From Hemicentrotus pulcherrimus (lineage: Eukaryota; Echinodermata; Echinoidea; Camarodonta; Strongylocentrotidae): a DNA stretch of 43,763 bases. Positions 1 through 10,432 of this stretch are shown here, one piece after another. Position 1 is the stretch's first letter. Every line of letters begins with the position of its first letter. The stretch spans positions 119,946-163,708 of the forward strand of contig BEXV01000244.1 in the NCBI GenBank assembly GCA_003118195.1. The letters run 5' to 3'. Below the pieces are notes generated by a model that saw nothing but the letters and a program-made list of their open reading frames with translations, was not told where the DNA came from and did no database searches. Made by a program: the position numbers and the translations under genes.

Positions 1-17
1 CTCTCTCTCTCTCTCTC
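1..17. repeat. (CT)n microsatellite at window edge
   Basis: The window opens inside an uninterrupted CT dinucleotide run, followed by CT-rich sequence to about position 50. Its true length is unknown because the window cuts it. A start inside simple sequence fits an assembly contig edge. Confidence 0.9.
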
Positions 18-301
18 CCTATCTCCCTATCTACATTTCCCCCTTTTGTGTCTATACTTAGCGATATCGAAGCTAGCTCAGGCCGTGATCATTGTCGATT
101 TATCTACGGTCTTGACAAATCGTTTCTCTCGTCGACCAGCGATCATGAGGCCTGATTGCTAGTAAACATTCTCCCCATTCGCCCTCGTAATGATAATGGT
201 CGTTCATGATGAAGACACAGGAAACCCCGCTGTTCGCATGCACGCTTACAAGCACTGCAACTTCAAAAGCCTATGCCGGTTGCACACGAGCCGTCATTCG
301 A

Positions 302-321
302 CTGACGCAAGATTGCGTCAG
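302..321. repeat. Short perfect palindrome around TGACGCAA
   Basis: CTGACGCAA at 302-310 and its exact reverse complement TTGCGTCAG at 313-321 are separated by GA. Related GACGCAA words recur at about 450-470. It could be a binding site for a dimeric factor or a small hairpin; there is no functional evidence. Confidence 0.4.
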
Positions 322-580
322 GGACTAGCGCAGTGTCTGACGCGCCACATAAGTATGATTTTCATTCAAAGGTGAATGAAATGAACATGAAATGCTTTGA
401 AATACCGACTCAGGCATTGATTGCCCTTAATGGCTTTAATACCGCAGATAATGACGCAATCCAGACGCAATCGAACACGAGCATTAGCTAACTGTCTGCT
501 TGGCGGCTGTGCAAATATCCCATTTCATACGAATAACGGGGGTATATTTGAATGTAATGAGGGTGTATTGTCAAAATCTA

Positions 581-604
581 TTACGTCAAGTAGAAGTTAC
601 GTCA
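581..604 (+). promoter_or_regulatory. Two direct TTACGTCA (CRE/bZIP-like) sites
   Basis: The octamer TTACGTCA occurs at 581-588 and again at 597-604, 16 bp apart in the same orientation. This is close to the CREB/ATF and PAR-bZIP consensus. No TATA box or convincing ORF lies immediately downstream, so only site similarity supports a regulatory role. Confidence 0.2.
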
Positions 605-866
605 CAATGAAGTCACAAAACAGGCATTCCATTACTTTGATCTAGAATCTAAATCTAGAACAAATATTAATAAACCTTCGATAATGGTTAAGAATGACAG
701 TTTACAAATTTGGAACTCCAACAACGCCTCCATGTTAAAGTTTATATATTTTTTATTCAAATTAACGGTCCTAAGTGAACTGAACATAATTTATCTGATA
801 TGAAATAATTTGCGGCTAAATTAAATTGTCTTTGCCTCACCCTTCATTCACCCATTATTTTGAATT

Positions 867-890
867 TCTCTCTCTCTCTCTTTCTTTTTG

Positions 891-944
<54 letters not shown>

Positions 945-1045
945 TACTCTTCCCCTCCACATCTCTCCCCCCTCTCTCTCTCTCTCTCTCTCTATTCCTC
1001 CCCTCTCTCTCTTCCAACCTCTCTCTCTCTCTCTCTCTCTCTCTC
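867..1045. repeat. Compound (CT)n-(AC)n microsatellite cluster
   Basis: Pure CT runs lie at about 867-880, 894-922, 971-993 and 1019-1045, with an (AC)n run at 924-944 and pyrimidine-rich spacers between them. Two overlapping open frames across it (826-1071 and 860-1189) are serine/leucine translations of the repeat and not genes. Confidence 0.95.
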
Positions 1046-2026
1046 GCGTATTTATCCATTTCTCTAATTGAAAACAACCTCATTGGCTTTCGTTGTAGTC
1101 ATCTTTTGAGAATGTTTCCGTCAACGAAACCATACAGATTTTCAAAGTCTTTACGGACGTATTTTAGCATTCACCGTATCAACAATTAGATATACAATTT
1201 GATCCAGAAATGTATCGCGATTTCAAACATTTCAAAATCGTCATTTACATACGTCTGTGCGAATTAGGGCGAAAGGAATCGTTCAATTTCTAAGACTCAT
1301 GCATACAAAATAGGAGTTTGAATTTGACTGATAATATACATCATCAGATTATAATCTTGTGAAATCAAGAAGGCGATTATTGGTTCACCTAATATAAAGA
1401 CGATAAACTTCTATGGGTTTGCTAGAGTGCTTCAATACTCGGTATTACCATCATTGAACATGAAAGTGACTTATACAATGACTTTCGAAACAGGTTACAT
1501 ACGATGCCAAATATTTCGGTATCATATGACACTTATTCGTTGATTAGAATCAGTGCTATCCATTATACATTGGTAACTTTGAATTTCAATTGCTCAAAGT
1601 TTAAAAGCTTTCGAGGTGAGAGAGAAAACCTGCATCAAATTTGTCTCTTTTGTGGTTTCTATTGACGTCAGAACTTTTGAGAGAGTTGTGGGACAAACAT
1701 GAAGCTTATTAGCGACCGTGATGATCATGTCGATTTTGAATAATCGTGACCGGTTTTCATACTCTGCCTCATTTCAACAACAAAATTGTTAATAATATAT
1801 AGGATATTAGGAAACAAACTTTCAAAATAGCATTTGTTTGTGGTTTAGAGATTGCTAAACCTGAAACAGAGGAGAATAGTATTACACACGATTACATTCG
1901 TATTTTCAAACCTAATATTTCTAAATATTAAGAGAATGCACAAAAGAAAATTAATTGGGTATGAAAAGAAGAGATGATGGTAAGAGTGGGGGAATAGAAT
2001 GCGAGAGATAAAATTTCATAGAGAGA

Positions 2027-2032
<6 letters not shown>
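1046..2032. other. Non-coding stretch with one CRE octamer
   Basis: AT-rich sequence without an open frame of note. It contains a full TGACGTCA octamer at 1663-1670. The region at about 1700-1735 shares GAAGCT...CCGTGAT...GTCGATTT word order with 69-105, which may reflect an old dispersed repeat. No gene seen. Confidence 0.4.

Positions 2033-2058
<26 letters not shown>
2033..2058. repeat. (AG)n microsatellite
   Basis: An uninterrupted AG run inside a purine-rich tract (about 1960-2130). Confidence 0.9.
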
Positions 2059-3263
2059 TGATAAAGAGAGAAAGAGAGGGGAGCAGAATAGAAGGGAGCG
2101 TAAAAAGAAAGGGGATGGAAGAAAAAGATACTTGAATTTCGATTATAGATATTACGAATTTTCAATTAACCAGTTTGAACTTTAAAGGTCCTTCTAACAT
2201 ATCATACATGAATATTTTACAAGATCAACAAAAAGAACGAACGCCACTTTAATCTGAATTTATTTGTGATGCTGATTCGTATCTTAGGAGTTGTTTTTAC
2301 ATTTTTCAGGACTGATATCGCATATAATTCTTGAATCAAATTTAAGGGAAGATTCATATCACCCAATAATCATTCAGCTGTCGAATAGCAGGTTGAATAA
2401 ACCCGATTCAAAATCTTTATTAAATTTTTCGCTACAAGTAGTAGCAATCTGGCACTTCTTTATTTTGATATGAAACGAACTTTGCAAACTCCTGATTATT
2501 TGCATAAAAGTGAGATAATACGGTCCAATTATACAATGAAAGTTCTTATCATGTTCGCCTTTACTCAAGTCAAGTTCGAAAAAAATATTCGTCTTTTACA
2601 TTACCCAAATTAGTTTCATGTTCAGGATTTCTGATTCGAAATTTGTCTGAGATCCTAGTTTCATGATATCATTCATTCATTTGCTGGAAATTTATTTCGT
2701 CTGAAATATACGTGGAAGATAAACATGAACCAAAAAAGAATTCTTTTCCTTTTTCACGTAACTCAGTAATCCCTATTATCATAATTTTTGAGACAATCAA
2801 GCGATACTTTGCGGGAAAAACTAGACATTAAGATATTGAATTTGTTTAGTAAAAAAAAAAGTTATTTGAAGAATAGGCCTATCAGGATTTCAAACAGTGT
2901 TACAAACATTCTCGATTTTTTTTCCTTGAAGGAAACTGGCGGTACTTACCTTGCTCAGTCGCCAATCCGTGGAGTAAAATCATCCCTTAAGTCCATTTAG
3001 AAAGTTCCATTCAAAATCTGGTTCATTAATTTTCCTCTCCTCTCCAATATTACTTCCTGAATTTCTGTGTTAAAATGGTCCAATGGTAGTTGTTTATGCC
3101 GCCAGCCACTTACATCGACAAAAAGTATCAAAACCAGTCATTAATCCGTCCAGTTTTGCTTTTCCGCGAGTGATAAAATTGCAGGTCTTTTACAGATTCC
3201 ACTCAGCGAAATTCCATTCGGTTCTTAAACGTTTCGAAAGCCATTTACTCCAATCTCGGCTCA
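2059..3263. other. Non-coding stretch with weak exon-like signals
   Basis: A good acceptor-like sequence (pyrimidine tract ending in TTTTTCAG at 2309) opens into a frame that runs about 55 codons to a stop at 2474-2476, without recognisable motifs. On the minus strand a strong donor-like GTAAGT lies at about 2943-2948. A 61-codon ATG frame at 3083-3268 is His/Lys-rich but matches nothing known to me. None is strong enough to call a gene. Confidence 0.3.
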
Positions 3264-3270
3264 TATAAAA
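3264..3270 (+). promoter_or_regulatory. TATA-like box upstream of CpG-richer patch
   Basis: TATAAAA at 3264-3270 is followed within about 60 bp by sequence that becomes CpG-rich (about 3330-3840, with GGCGGCGCC and GTAACGCGCG words). This is compatible with a core promoter, but TATA-like words are common in AT-rich DNA and no initiator or transcript evidence is available. Confidence 0.15.
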
Positions 3271-3478
3271 CGACTGAGAGAGAGTGAAAAACAGTTAAGG
3301 AGTATAGACTCTGCAAAACACACACACATACGGCGGCGCCACGAGAGGACTGTAACGCGCGTACTTTCTTGTTTGGTAACAACTTTTTTACCTTTTGCAA
3401 TGGTGCACACACAACGACACACACAGCTCCAGTACAGGAAAGTAAGGTGATGCTGGTTTCACTGAGCCGAAGAGCGGA

Positions 3479-3486
<8 letters not shown>

Positions 3487-3522
<36 letters not shown>
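3487..3522. repeat. (AG)n microsatellite
   Basis: A pure AG run of about 36 bp between the TATA-like box and the 3692 ORF. Confidence 0.95.
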
Positions 3523-3527
<5 letters not shown>

Positions 3528-3691
3528 GGCGTATAATCACTGTACCGGCTTGATTGGTGTGGGGGAAAAGCAAGCTAGTGGCGGCGGAAAAGCCCCTAGG
3601 AATAATCGCCGGCTTGTGTGGACGGGAAATATTTAGTAGATGGGCGTGGACATGGCCATGTCGTGCACGTAGAGAGTACCCCGGTGGTTTT

Positions 3692-3841
3692 ATGCTTGGC
3701 GTTTTACTACTGATAGCGGCGGTATTGGATGCCGAGGAAAAGCGACTATGTAGGAGGATGGTGAGAGGGAGAATGAGAACGAGTCGTGAAACAAAGCTTG
3801 TCCCGATTGCTAACAGTGCGCCATCTGCGCCGACTGGTTAA
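3692..3841 (+). CDS. Candidate small secreted peptide (49 codons), unrecognised
   Basis: An ATG at 3692 opens 49 codons ending in TAA. Residues 1-14 (MLGVLLLIAAVLDA) look like a short signal peptide with small residues at the end. They are followed by a basic segment (EEKRLCRRMVRGRMR) containing a KR pair and a C-terminal Ser/Ala/Pro tail. The frame stays open upstream to 3554 but without another ATG. It sits in a CpG-richer patch about 420 bp downstream of a TATA-like box. No family is recognised. The length is well within chance, and there is no splice, polyadenylation or conservation evidence. It could equally be a random frame with a hydrophobic start. Confidence 0.15.
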   Translation: MLGVLLLIAAVLDAEEKRLCRRMVRGRMRTSRETKLVPIANSAPSAPTG

Positions 3842-4447
3842 CACTCTGATTTGTAGCCTATAAATCTAGATCTTGCATAAAGATAATTTTGGCCTGGGCA
3901 CTGGATGGTGTAACGTTGTTGAATAAGACACAGTACAATTAATTTTTCGTTTTATAACTCCCCCTCTGTCGAAAACTAGGTTGAACAGCGGTCAGAAAAT
4001 ACTGTAATGATGGTAGGAATCGGCCAATTGCATTTGTTCATGCTTTCTTTATAGGGTTATGCAAGAGTGAATCATAAGTATTTCTTTTAGAGCTTGCTCA
4101 TTCAGATGGTTATGATAAACTGTTGAATATTCAAAATGGTAGAAGGAAATAAGTCGTTATCATCTATGACGTAAACGTTATCCTAATGTTCAATTTCTTC
4201 TTTCATGTTTAATTTTCATTGCTGTAAAAGTAAAACGTTTATTTTATAAACCAGACTTCATTTCTACGGTACTGGACGAAATATAATCTTCATGAATCCA
4301 CCGATGAAACTATAGAGCTTTAAAGTATGTTGTCATTTAAATAAATATTAAACTTTCATCAAAATACATTTAAGAAAATTCATGAGTAGTCTACATCGAT
4401 CAATTCCCGGTAGAGGATTGATCAACTTAAGGAATTCGGTATCTAAC
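3842..4447. other. Non-coding AT-rich stretch
   Basis: No open frame of note and no repeat visible. It ends at the foldback element starting at 4448. Confidence 0.5.
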
Positions 4448-4554
4448 AAAATTCGTCCCTATTTTCACGAAGTGACGGTAATGAGGAAAATCACATGCAA
4501 TTTGCGTGACGATTTTCCTCACAACCGTTAGTTCGTGAAAATAGGGACGAAATT
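4448..4554. repeat. Long imperfect inverted repeat (foldback, MITE-like)
   Basis: The left arm (about 4448-4492) and right arm (about 4510-4554) are reverse complements with about four substitutions over roughly 45 bp. The shared outer core is TTCGTCCCTATTTTCACGAA and the inner core is GAGGAAAATC. The short centre is itself nearly self-complementary, so the whole 107 bp can fold into one hairpin. Likely origins are a palindromic miniature transposon or a hairpin RNA precursor. No clear target-site duplication is visible. Confidence 0.75.
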
Positions 4555-5082
4555 TCTTAATTAATTCAAAGATTTTCTAATAACACAATTGAATGGCAAC
4601 TCTGTGATGATCACGCATGAGTCATGAGTATATGGGAAATAAAAATGACCGACCTAAACCTTGATCAGTGTCTCACCAAATTGGCAAATCAATTTAAGAG
4701 ACAGAAATAGTTTTGCAACTCTACAATGTCGCCTCAGATGACACATTCATTCAGCCCAGAATTCTGACGACCTTTCAAGGAAGAAATTATTGTTCATTAA
4801 AAACAATTATTTTTATGCACCTGCCCACAATAAAAAAAACTTATTTTTAGAGTAACCTCTCCATTCCCCATTTTTTTAACGACAGTTTCCTTCACCTCTC
4901 TCATTCTACTTTAATGTTAATTATTCCTTCCTTCTTATAACTTTCCTCTTTTTTACACCTAACAATCTGAATTATAGAAGTTGGAATTTAATTTTCACAC
5001 TTTTCTCCTCTCTGTACATTCCCTTTAAGGCTTAGCTTTTCATTCTGTTATGTCTCAGACTTCTTCTTTCCCTTTCTCTTAT
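4555..5082. other. Non-coding, pyrimidine-rich towards 3' end
   Basis: From about 4860 the plus strand is C/T-rich. No gene or RNA feature recognised. Confidence 0.5.
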
Positions 5083-5110
5083 TCTCTCTCTCTCTCTCTC
5101 TTTCTCTCTC
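5083..5110. repeat. (TC)n microsatellite
   Basis: TC run at 5083-5100 followed by an interrupted TTTCTCTCTC, within a longer pyrimidine-rich tract. Confidence 0.9.
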
Positions 5111-6001
5111 CTCCTATCTCCTTCTACTTTATAAATCGTTTGATTTCATCATAATTGTCTTCTTTGCACTTTTATCTTTATCACTTCCTCCATAATATTT
5201 CAAAATGTGGATCAATGCCTTCATTCTGATCTAATACCTTCTTTTTCCTTCTTTCTTTCCTTCTTTATCTGTCATGGTTATCAATATCTTTGTAAGGGAT
5301 CTAAAGCGGTTTGTCACAGTACATGTTGTTGTCGTTGGTAGTAAATTTATGGCGTCCATTCAGTACAACTGACTGCTTAAGATTATGAACAAAAATACAT
5401 TATAGAAGAAAAAAGTGGTGATTAAGCAAAAGGGAAAGAGAATACATGAGAAGTGTCTTCTTTATTCATGAATTCACAATGAAACCATATTTTTCTTATA
5501 TTTTAAAAACACGTTTTGACGGTTGAATGACGTTGATGGGGGAAACTTTATATTTCCCCAATTATCAATATATATTTGTTTGTGTATTATTTTCTAACAT
5601 AAAAATAACTAAAAAATGTTTATTCATAGAAAATAAAAAGATTAAGGGAAAGAGAGGGGAAGGCCGGGGATGGGGAATTGGACAAAAGAGAAAAGTGAAA
5701 CTTCATAGTGTTCCTAGATAGCTTCCAGAGAGGGCCCTTTCTTCTCATTTTATTTCACGATTAAAACTTATTTCAGAATCAAGAAGGATATCTGTTAGTC
5801 AAAATAAATTTTCCTAACATGAAATAGTGAAAAAGTTGCTGTGGTAAGTAATTTCCATCGAGACAGTGTTTTTCTTCTTCAAGTAGTCTTGTGTCCTTTG
5901 TAAGTCCTCTAAAAGAAAACAAAATCTATTTAAAAATGCATTTTTTTTAAAATTCCCACACCTGCCCTTAACCCTCAGTTCGCAAGTTTTGTAATGACAA
6001 T
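5111..6001. other. Non-coding stretch; one splice-like segment
   Basis: A segment at 5777-5843 is bounded by a good acceptor (TTATTTCAG) and a donor (GTAAGT at 5844), but all three frames contain stops. If it is transcribed it would be a non-coding exon. A 64-codon frame at 5527-5721 is low complexity. No gene called. Confidence 0.35.
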
Positions 6002-6278
6002 GATGCCGAGTTGGACCCGTTACTAACTATGCATAATTCGTTAAGAACTCGGAAAACATCTCCGAAGGGTTCGGCATAACGAGTTCTTTTCCAAGTTCCT
6101 TACGAATTATGTCGAACTGTCTCGAAATGCCTTTTTGACCCCCACTTTCTCTACAAGTAATGCCGAATCATTTCGAGATGGTTTGCGAGTTCTCTTCGAG
6201 TTTTGCTAAGACAAGTCGGGATTTTGTTCGAGTTTTCTCAGAGTAAAGCCAAGCTGGCTCAGAATCCAACTCGGCATC
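6002..6278. repeat. Nested foldback element with repeated TGCCGA motifs
   Basis: Outer arms GATGCCGAGTTGGA (6002-6015) and its exact reverse complement (6265-6278) enclose further inverted pairs. 6032-6056 pairs with 6087-6111 (22 of 25 positions), and 6043-6082 is similar to the reverse complement of 6161-6198. A CTCGAAATG/CATTTCGAG pair lies at about 6121-6176. CCGA- and CGAGTT-containing words recur in both orientations. This points to a compound hairpin element, perhaps a foldback or MITE-type insertion built from inverted duplications. No target-site duplication identified. Confidence 0.6.
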
Positions 6279-9199
6279 CAAATCATACCTAAATCGGTTA
6301 CGGGCTCTGTTACCAAGAGACTGGTTTCTGTTCAACGTCTTTAAATAGTAGCATAGGTTCCGACATTGGGATGATGCATCGATTTTGTTAGGAAGATCAC
6401 AATAATATGACATTGAGTGAGAGCAGAATGTGGGACGGGGTCATCATCTATTCTCCCTCCTTCTTTAATCACGACAATCAAAAATCTGTAATATTTGCTC
6501 CCATTTTTAACATTCGAGGGGGCGTCTCCCCGCCCCTTAGTACGACGTTGTTTCCTTTCGAGAGAAAGCGGATGATGATACGAGTGTTTTATTTGACGGT
6601 ATCTTCTTTGAGATGGAGAGACTGAGGTGAACAAACGACGAATCTTCTAAAGCTCAACAAAATCGATTCGAATCAATTTCAGATTCCCGCTTTCGCTGAA
6701 TAGCACACCTGAACCATGCATGCTACATGACTTGTGAGCAGTAGAAGACGATAACAGATTCACTGTGTTTCGATCAAGTCGTATTTCTTATGTATCCTAC
6801 TTTTTGGTATAAATAAGAAATCAGATATATATCAATATATTCTTCTCGAGCAAATCTAATTATTCCTTATACTATGATCTTTTACCCCTCTTACATGATT
6901 TTAGCATTTCTTTATATTTCTTTTTATAGCATTTTGCTCCGTTTGTCTGATTTTTTTCTTCATCATTAACTTTATTTGCAATATTTGTATCTAGCCATTT
7001 TACCCCCTTCATCTATTTCTTTGTATCTTGTACTTTTTAGTTTTATTCATCCTCCAGTTCTCTGGTATTAACTCCTTCTCGACACAATGCCTTTCATTTA
7101 CTTCTTCTCTTTCCCTCTTCTTCTCGCTCAAAACAATATGGACATCTACAAACTATACCCGAACATTGGTTTATAAACAAAAATATCGTCTTAAAAAAAT
7201 GCTTTAGCAAATATATTATTCACATGCATGCGCAACATCATGTATCAGAAAAAAAAAAGAAACATGCGGAAGTTATGTGAACAGACGATACGTCACAGGA
7301 AAGAGGCGCCAAAGTCGTCTCATTAAAAGAAATAAAACGAGCAAGCCTTCAGAAGTGAAGATGGTGTGGGGTCAAAAAGAAACATTGCTCGTGCTATCGC
7401 TTTCTAGCTGAAGGTTACATCAACAGTTTCTGCACTTTGGTAACCGACTCCAGATAATCAACCATTCTCCCGAGTTTCATTTTAATCTCCGTCTGTTTAG
7501 TGTTTCCTATTCCCTGGTTATTATTCAAAGTAAGACTATAATTCTCATCCCGCATACAAAATGATGACAATTAATGAAACGCCAAACCTCAGTATTACAG
7601 AGGTAAAGGTCAAAAGCATGTAACTTTTTTTCGAAGAAATAGCTGGAAAATACGTAGGTGAGGTCCTTCCGAACTCTGGCGTTTACAAAACCGTTTTTAT
7701 TGCCTGTAGTGGTAGTAAGGTTTAAATAGGTGCTATGCCTGTTGTAGTAATGTTTCTTAAGCTTACACCTGTAAGCTTTTGGGGGCCAACAACAAAAAAA
7801 GGACAGTAATCAAAATTGAGGAAATTGGGCTTGATGAATCATGAAAATCCATGTTATAAGACAAACATATAATTGCTTCTGGATGCTTCTAAAAGTCATA
7901 ATAATCGAGCGCCTTGCAAACAAAAATGTCCAAAAATTCCTTCTTTTACAACTTACATTTTGAATTTGATGAAGCATCAAAAGATTTTGTTGGGAAACCT
8001 CTACCAAATATGCATAGAAGTGCTTCTGATTGTCTTGATTGTAAATTTAAAGTGCACAAATTAACAATTGAAATGTCCCTTGTATCTACACTCTGACTCA
8101 GAGACCAAACATACGAAATATAGATGAAATCTACACCATGCGGTTATTGTAATTTGCTAATACAGTGTGTATAAATAAAGCAATAAAAAATTTGAATTCC
8201 CCCCAAAAATAACGAACTACGGAAATAACAATTTCTGTGCATGGTGTGAGTTGAGAAAGGATCAAACACAGACAGACACGTGATCGTACTATTTATCTTT
8301 TTATGAGGTTTTCGCCCTGGCAACCACTTCACCGAACAACAGAATAATGTATTTCTGTTCTACTTTGATCAAGGAGTAACATGAATAAGTGGAGGATTCT
8401 TGCTTTTGAAAAGACATGTTTACCAACACAATTGGTGTATACTTGGAAGCCAGATCTGAGAGTACATGTAACTTCTCAAGGATTATAAAAATGCTTTTAT
8501 TATCCACATCTTCCTATTTTTGATTGCGCTCTTCATTCTAACTTGCGATTCATTCCGAATGAGTACTGCTTCCTCCCTGGTACGGTAAGGCAGACTTGAT
8601 AGTTAGTATCTTCATGGAAAACACAGCACACTTCCAGAAATGTTCACGATTATTGTTTGTAAATTCAGATTGTTTGTTTGATGATCTGGCGTTTAGCGTA
8701 CATGCGTCAGAACTTTGTGTGGGTGATCACTATTGAACATTACTATATAAAAAAAGACTGATACGATTTTAGCTTCATCATTAGTTGAGACTGAATGACC
8801 TTCCACAGACCATTGTAGATCATCACGATCAAACATATATTTATATATCTCTAGGTCAAAAACATCGAGTGAGATTGCTTCAATCCAATGCAGTTTAATT
8901 CAATAATGTGTTTTGTTTTTTTTGACAATGCTCTGCAGCTAAATGCTGAATAGCACATGTTCACAAGAGTCTCTTAATTTTTAATTTTTATATTAAATTG
9001 TACCATTAAAAATTACAATCAAGAGCACAATTGGCATGCTTTGTGTTATAGGGATTAACGCTTGTAATTATGTTTTTATTGGGTTTTAAAAGGATTTATG
9101 AGATGGCAGATAAAAATAAAAGATGCCTAGATTAGATGTTCCATGATTAAACATCAACTTAGGGAATGTTCTTAGGGAATGGTCTAAACGTGCAAATTG
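6279..9199. other. Long non-coding stretch, no recognised gene
   Basis: Overlapping sense and antisense frames near 6168-6634 (72-97 codons) lie on the right flank of the foldback element and have no domain signature. Frames at 7810-8507 are short and mutually antisense. AT-rich sequence with small poly-A and poly-T runs (for example 7249-7258). No RNA gene recognised. Confidence 0.45.
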
Positions 9200-9357
9200 C
9201 AGGGGCGGATCTAGGGGGTTGTTTCGGCGGTTTATCCCCCCCCCCCTCCCTTGGGCGGCCAAGTCAAAAAGAAAAGGAAAGTAAAACAGTAAAACGGCGC
9301 GTTTTTCGGGAAAAAATTGGTCACCCCCCCCCCTGGTAAAAAGCTAGACCCGCCCTG
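9200..9357. mobile_element. hAT-like miniature element, copy 1
   Basis: The left end CAGGGGCGGATCTAG (9200-9214) and the reverse complement of the right end (CAGGGCGGGTCTAG, ending at 9357) form terminal inverted repeats around a 158-bp core with two C runs. Ends of the type CAGGGGCGGATC are typical of non-autonomous hAT-superfamily elements in many animal genomes (family knowledge). A clean 8-bp target duplication is not visible. Two related copies occur at about 16722 and 26823. Confidence 0.6.
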
Positions 9358-10140
9358 AATTTTATGATGGCATGAGAGATTCACCAGCTTTTATATCAAA
9401 CTCTTGAATTGAATTTTTCACAAGAAGACTCTTCTTATTTTGCTTGACGATATACGTACATGTAGTGTCAACAATATAGAATGAAAGACAGCAAAAACGA
9501 AACCACTGATTACGCTAAGTTTGACATCATGCAGAGATTGATCTATAACAACTAAATTCTACATAGACAGACACCATGCACAACAAAGAATTAGTCAGTA
9601 TCAAATCCAAAAATGGGCAAACAATTTCTTTCTAGAATGAACATCTATTTTGTCCCTGCGTCCACAAAACATGACGTCATTGATCGGTGAAATTATTGTA
9701 CCAGATAAGGCGGTTCTGATGTGATAATGTACAATAAGGTGGAGGAAACACAAACCCAGCAATGGGGAATAAAGCACTCTCACTTTCGAAGAAATTGCAT
9801 CACAGAAAACTATTTTTCAGAATATTACGCAAAATGACGAAAACAAATCTTGCATAAATGATGATGCACTTTGTGTTGTCCATTGACCAAAATATACCCT
9901 GATGTATTTATAGTTATTGTCATTCAGTTGAAGAATTATGTAAGGCACTTTTTAAAAAATAGATACAAATACGTAACAAATAGGCAAACATTAAAGGTTG
10001 ATTAACTTGATTTGGTAAGAGAGATATGCAAAAGGTCTTGCATTTCAAATGATGTTATACTTTAACGATATACAAAAGACTGATGTACTGATAAGCCCAG
10101 GCAAAAGTAATAAATATACAACATAACTTATGGATTTCAG
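9358..10140. other. Non-coding stretch with one CRE palindrome
   Basis: AT-rich. It contains ATGACGTCAT at 9671-9680, a perfect palindromic CRE octamer with matching flanks. A 60-codon minus-strand frame at 9601-9783 has no recognisable features. Confidence 0.4.
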
Positions 10141-10152
10141 AGAGAAATTTCA

Positions 10153-10216
10153 GTAGGTCTAGCGGTATACGGCTGCATGCAAGGTGACTCTGAGGGACCC
10201 CTGTTTGAAACTGAGT
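10153..10216 (+). pseudogene. Decayed tRNA-like sequence (SINE head or pseudo-tRNA)
   Basis: A box A-like GTCTAGCGG (about 10157-10165) is followed roughly 40 bp later by a box B-like GTTTGAAACT (about 10203-10212), the spacing and order of the internal RNA polymerase III promoter of tRNA genes. The box B deviates from GGTTCGANTCC, and the acceptor stem does not pair convincingly. This is a relic or a tRNA-derived SINE head rather than a functional tRNA. The 61-bp palindrome begins about 30 bp downstream. Confidence 0.35.
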
Positions 10217-10246
10217 CTCGTTTTCGGATGTTGACGTTAATTATTC

Positions 10247-10307
10247 ATTTGCATTGATAAACTGGTTTAAAACACCTGGTGTTTTAAACCAGTTTATCAA
10301 TGCAAAT
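10247..10307. repeat. Perfect 61-bp palindrome
   Basis: Arms of 30 bp (10247-10276 and 10278-10307) are exact reverse complements around a single T at 10277. The arm contains GCATTGATAAACTGGTTTAA and ends in ACACC at the centre. Perfect identity implies recent origin or gene conversion. It could extrude as a cruciform. Possible explanations are a palindromic miniature element, a templated repair insertion or an assembly artefact. Confidence 0.9.
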
Positions 10308-10370
10308 TGGTCCAATAACACACACTGTCGCTTTAAAAAAACAGTTTGAATCTTGAAGATTGTCACTTAC

Positions 10371-10432
10371 CAAAATGTATTCTTAGGTGAAGAAAATTTT
10401 CCAAGATAAGAAGATGATTTGTCAAACTCTCC
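10371..10432 (-). other. Candidate 62-bp coding exon, minus strand
   Basis: Read on the minus strand, a pyrimidine-rich acceptor (TTTCTCTATCAG) precedes 62 bp, followed by a consensus donor (GTAAGTGAC). Two of the three frames are open; one reads GEFDKSSSYLGKFSSPKNTF. The splice signals are good, but the segment is short and such combinations arise by chance in 44 kb. No neighbouring exon could be linked. Confidence 0.15.

Larger units (their letters stand above)
50..866. other. Non-coding stretch, no recognised gene
   Basis: Two open frames of 61 and 74 codons (190-375 and 421-645, plus strand) are within chance length for this composition and have no recognisable motif. The stretch holds a short palindrome (302-321) and a pair of CRE-like sites (581-604), listed separately. 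Nothing else stands out. Confidence 0.5.

Noticed and set aside
826..1189. Ser/Leu-rich open frames of 81 and 109 codons
   Set aside because: They are translations of CT and AC microsatellites.
2949..3030. Minus-strand first coding exon before a GTAAGTACC donor
   Set aside because: Only 11 codons (MILLHGLATEQ) from the nearest usable ATG, and no acceptor or promoter support.
5777..5843. Plus-strand exon with good acceptor and donor
   Set aside because: All frames have stops and the sequence is AT-rich; such signal pairs are expected by chance in 44 kb.
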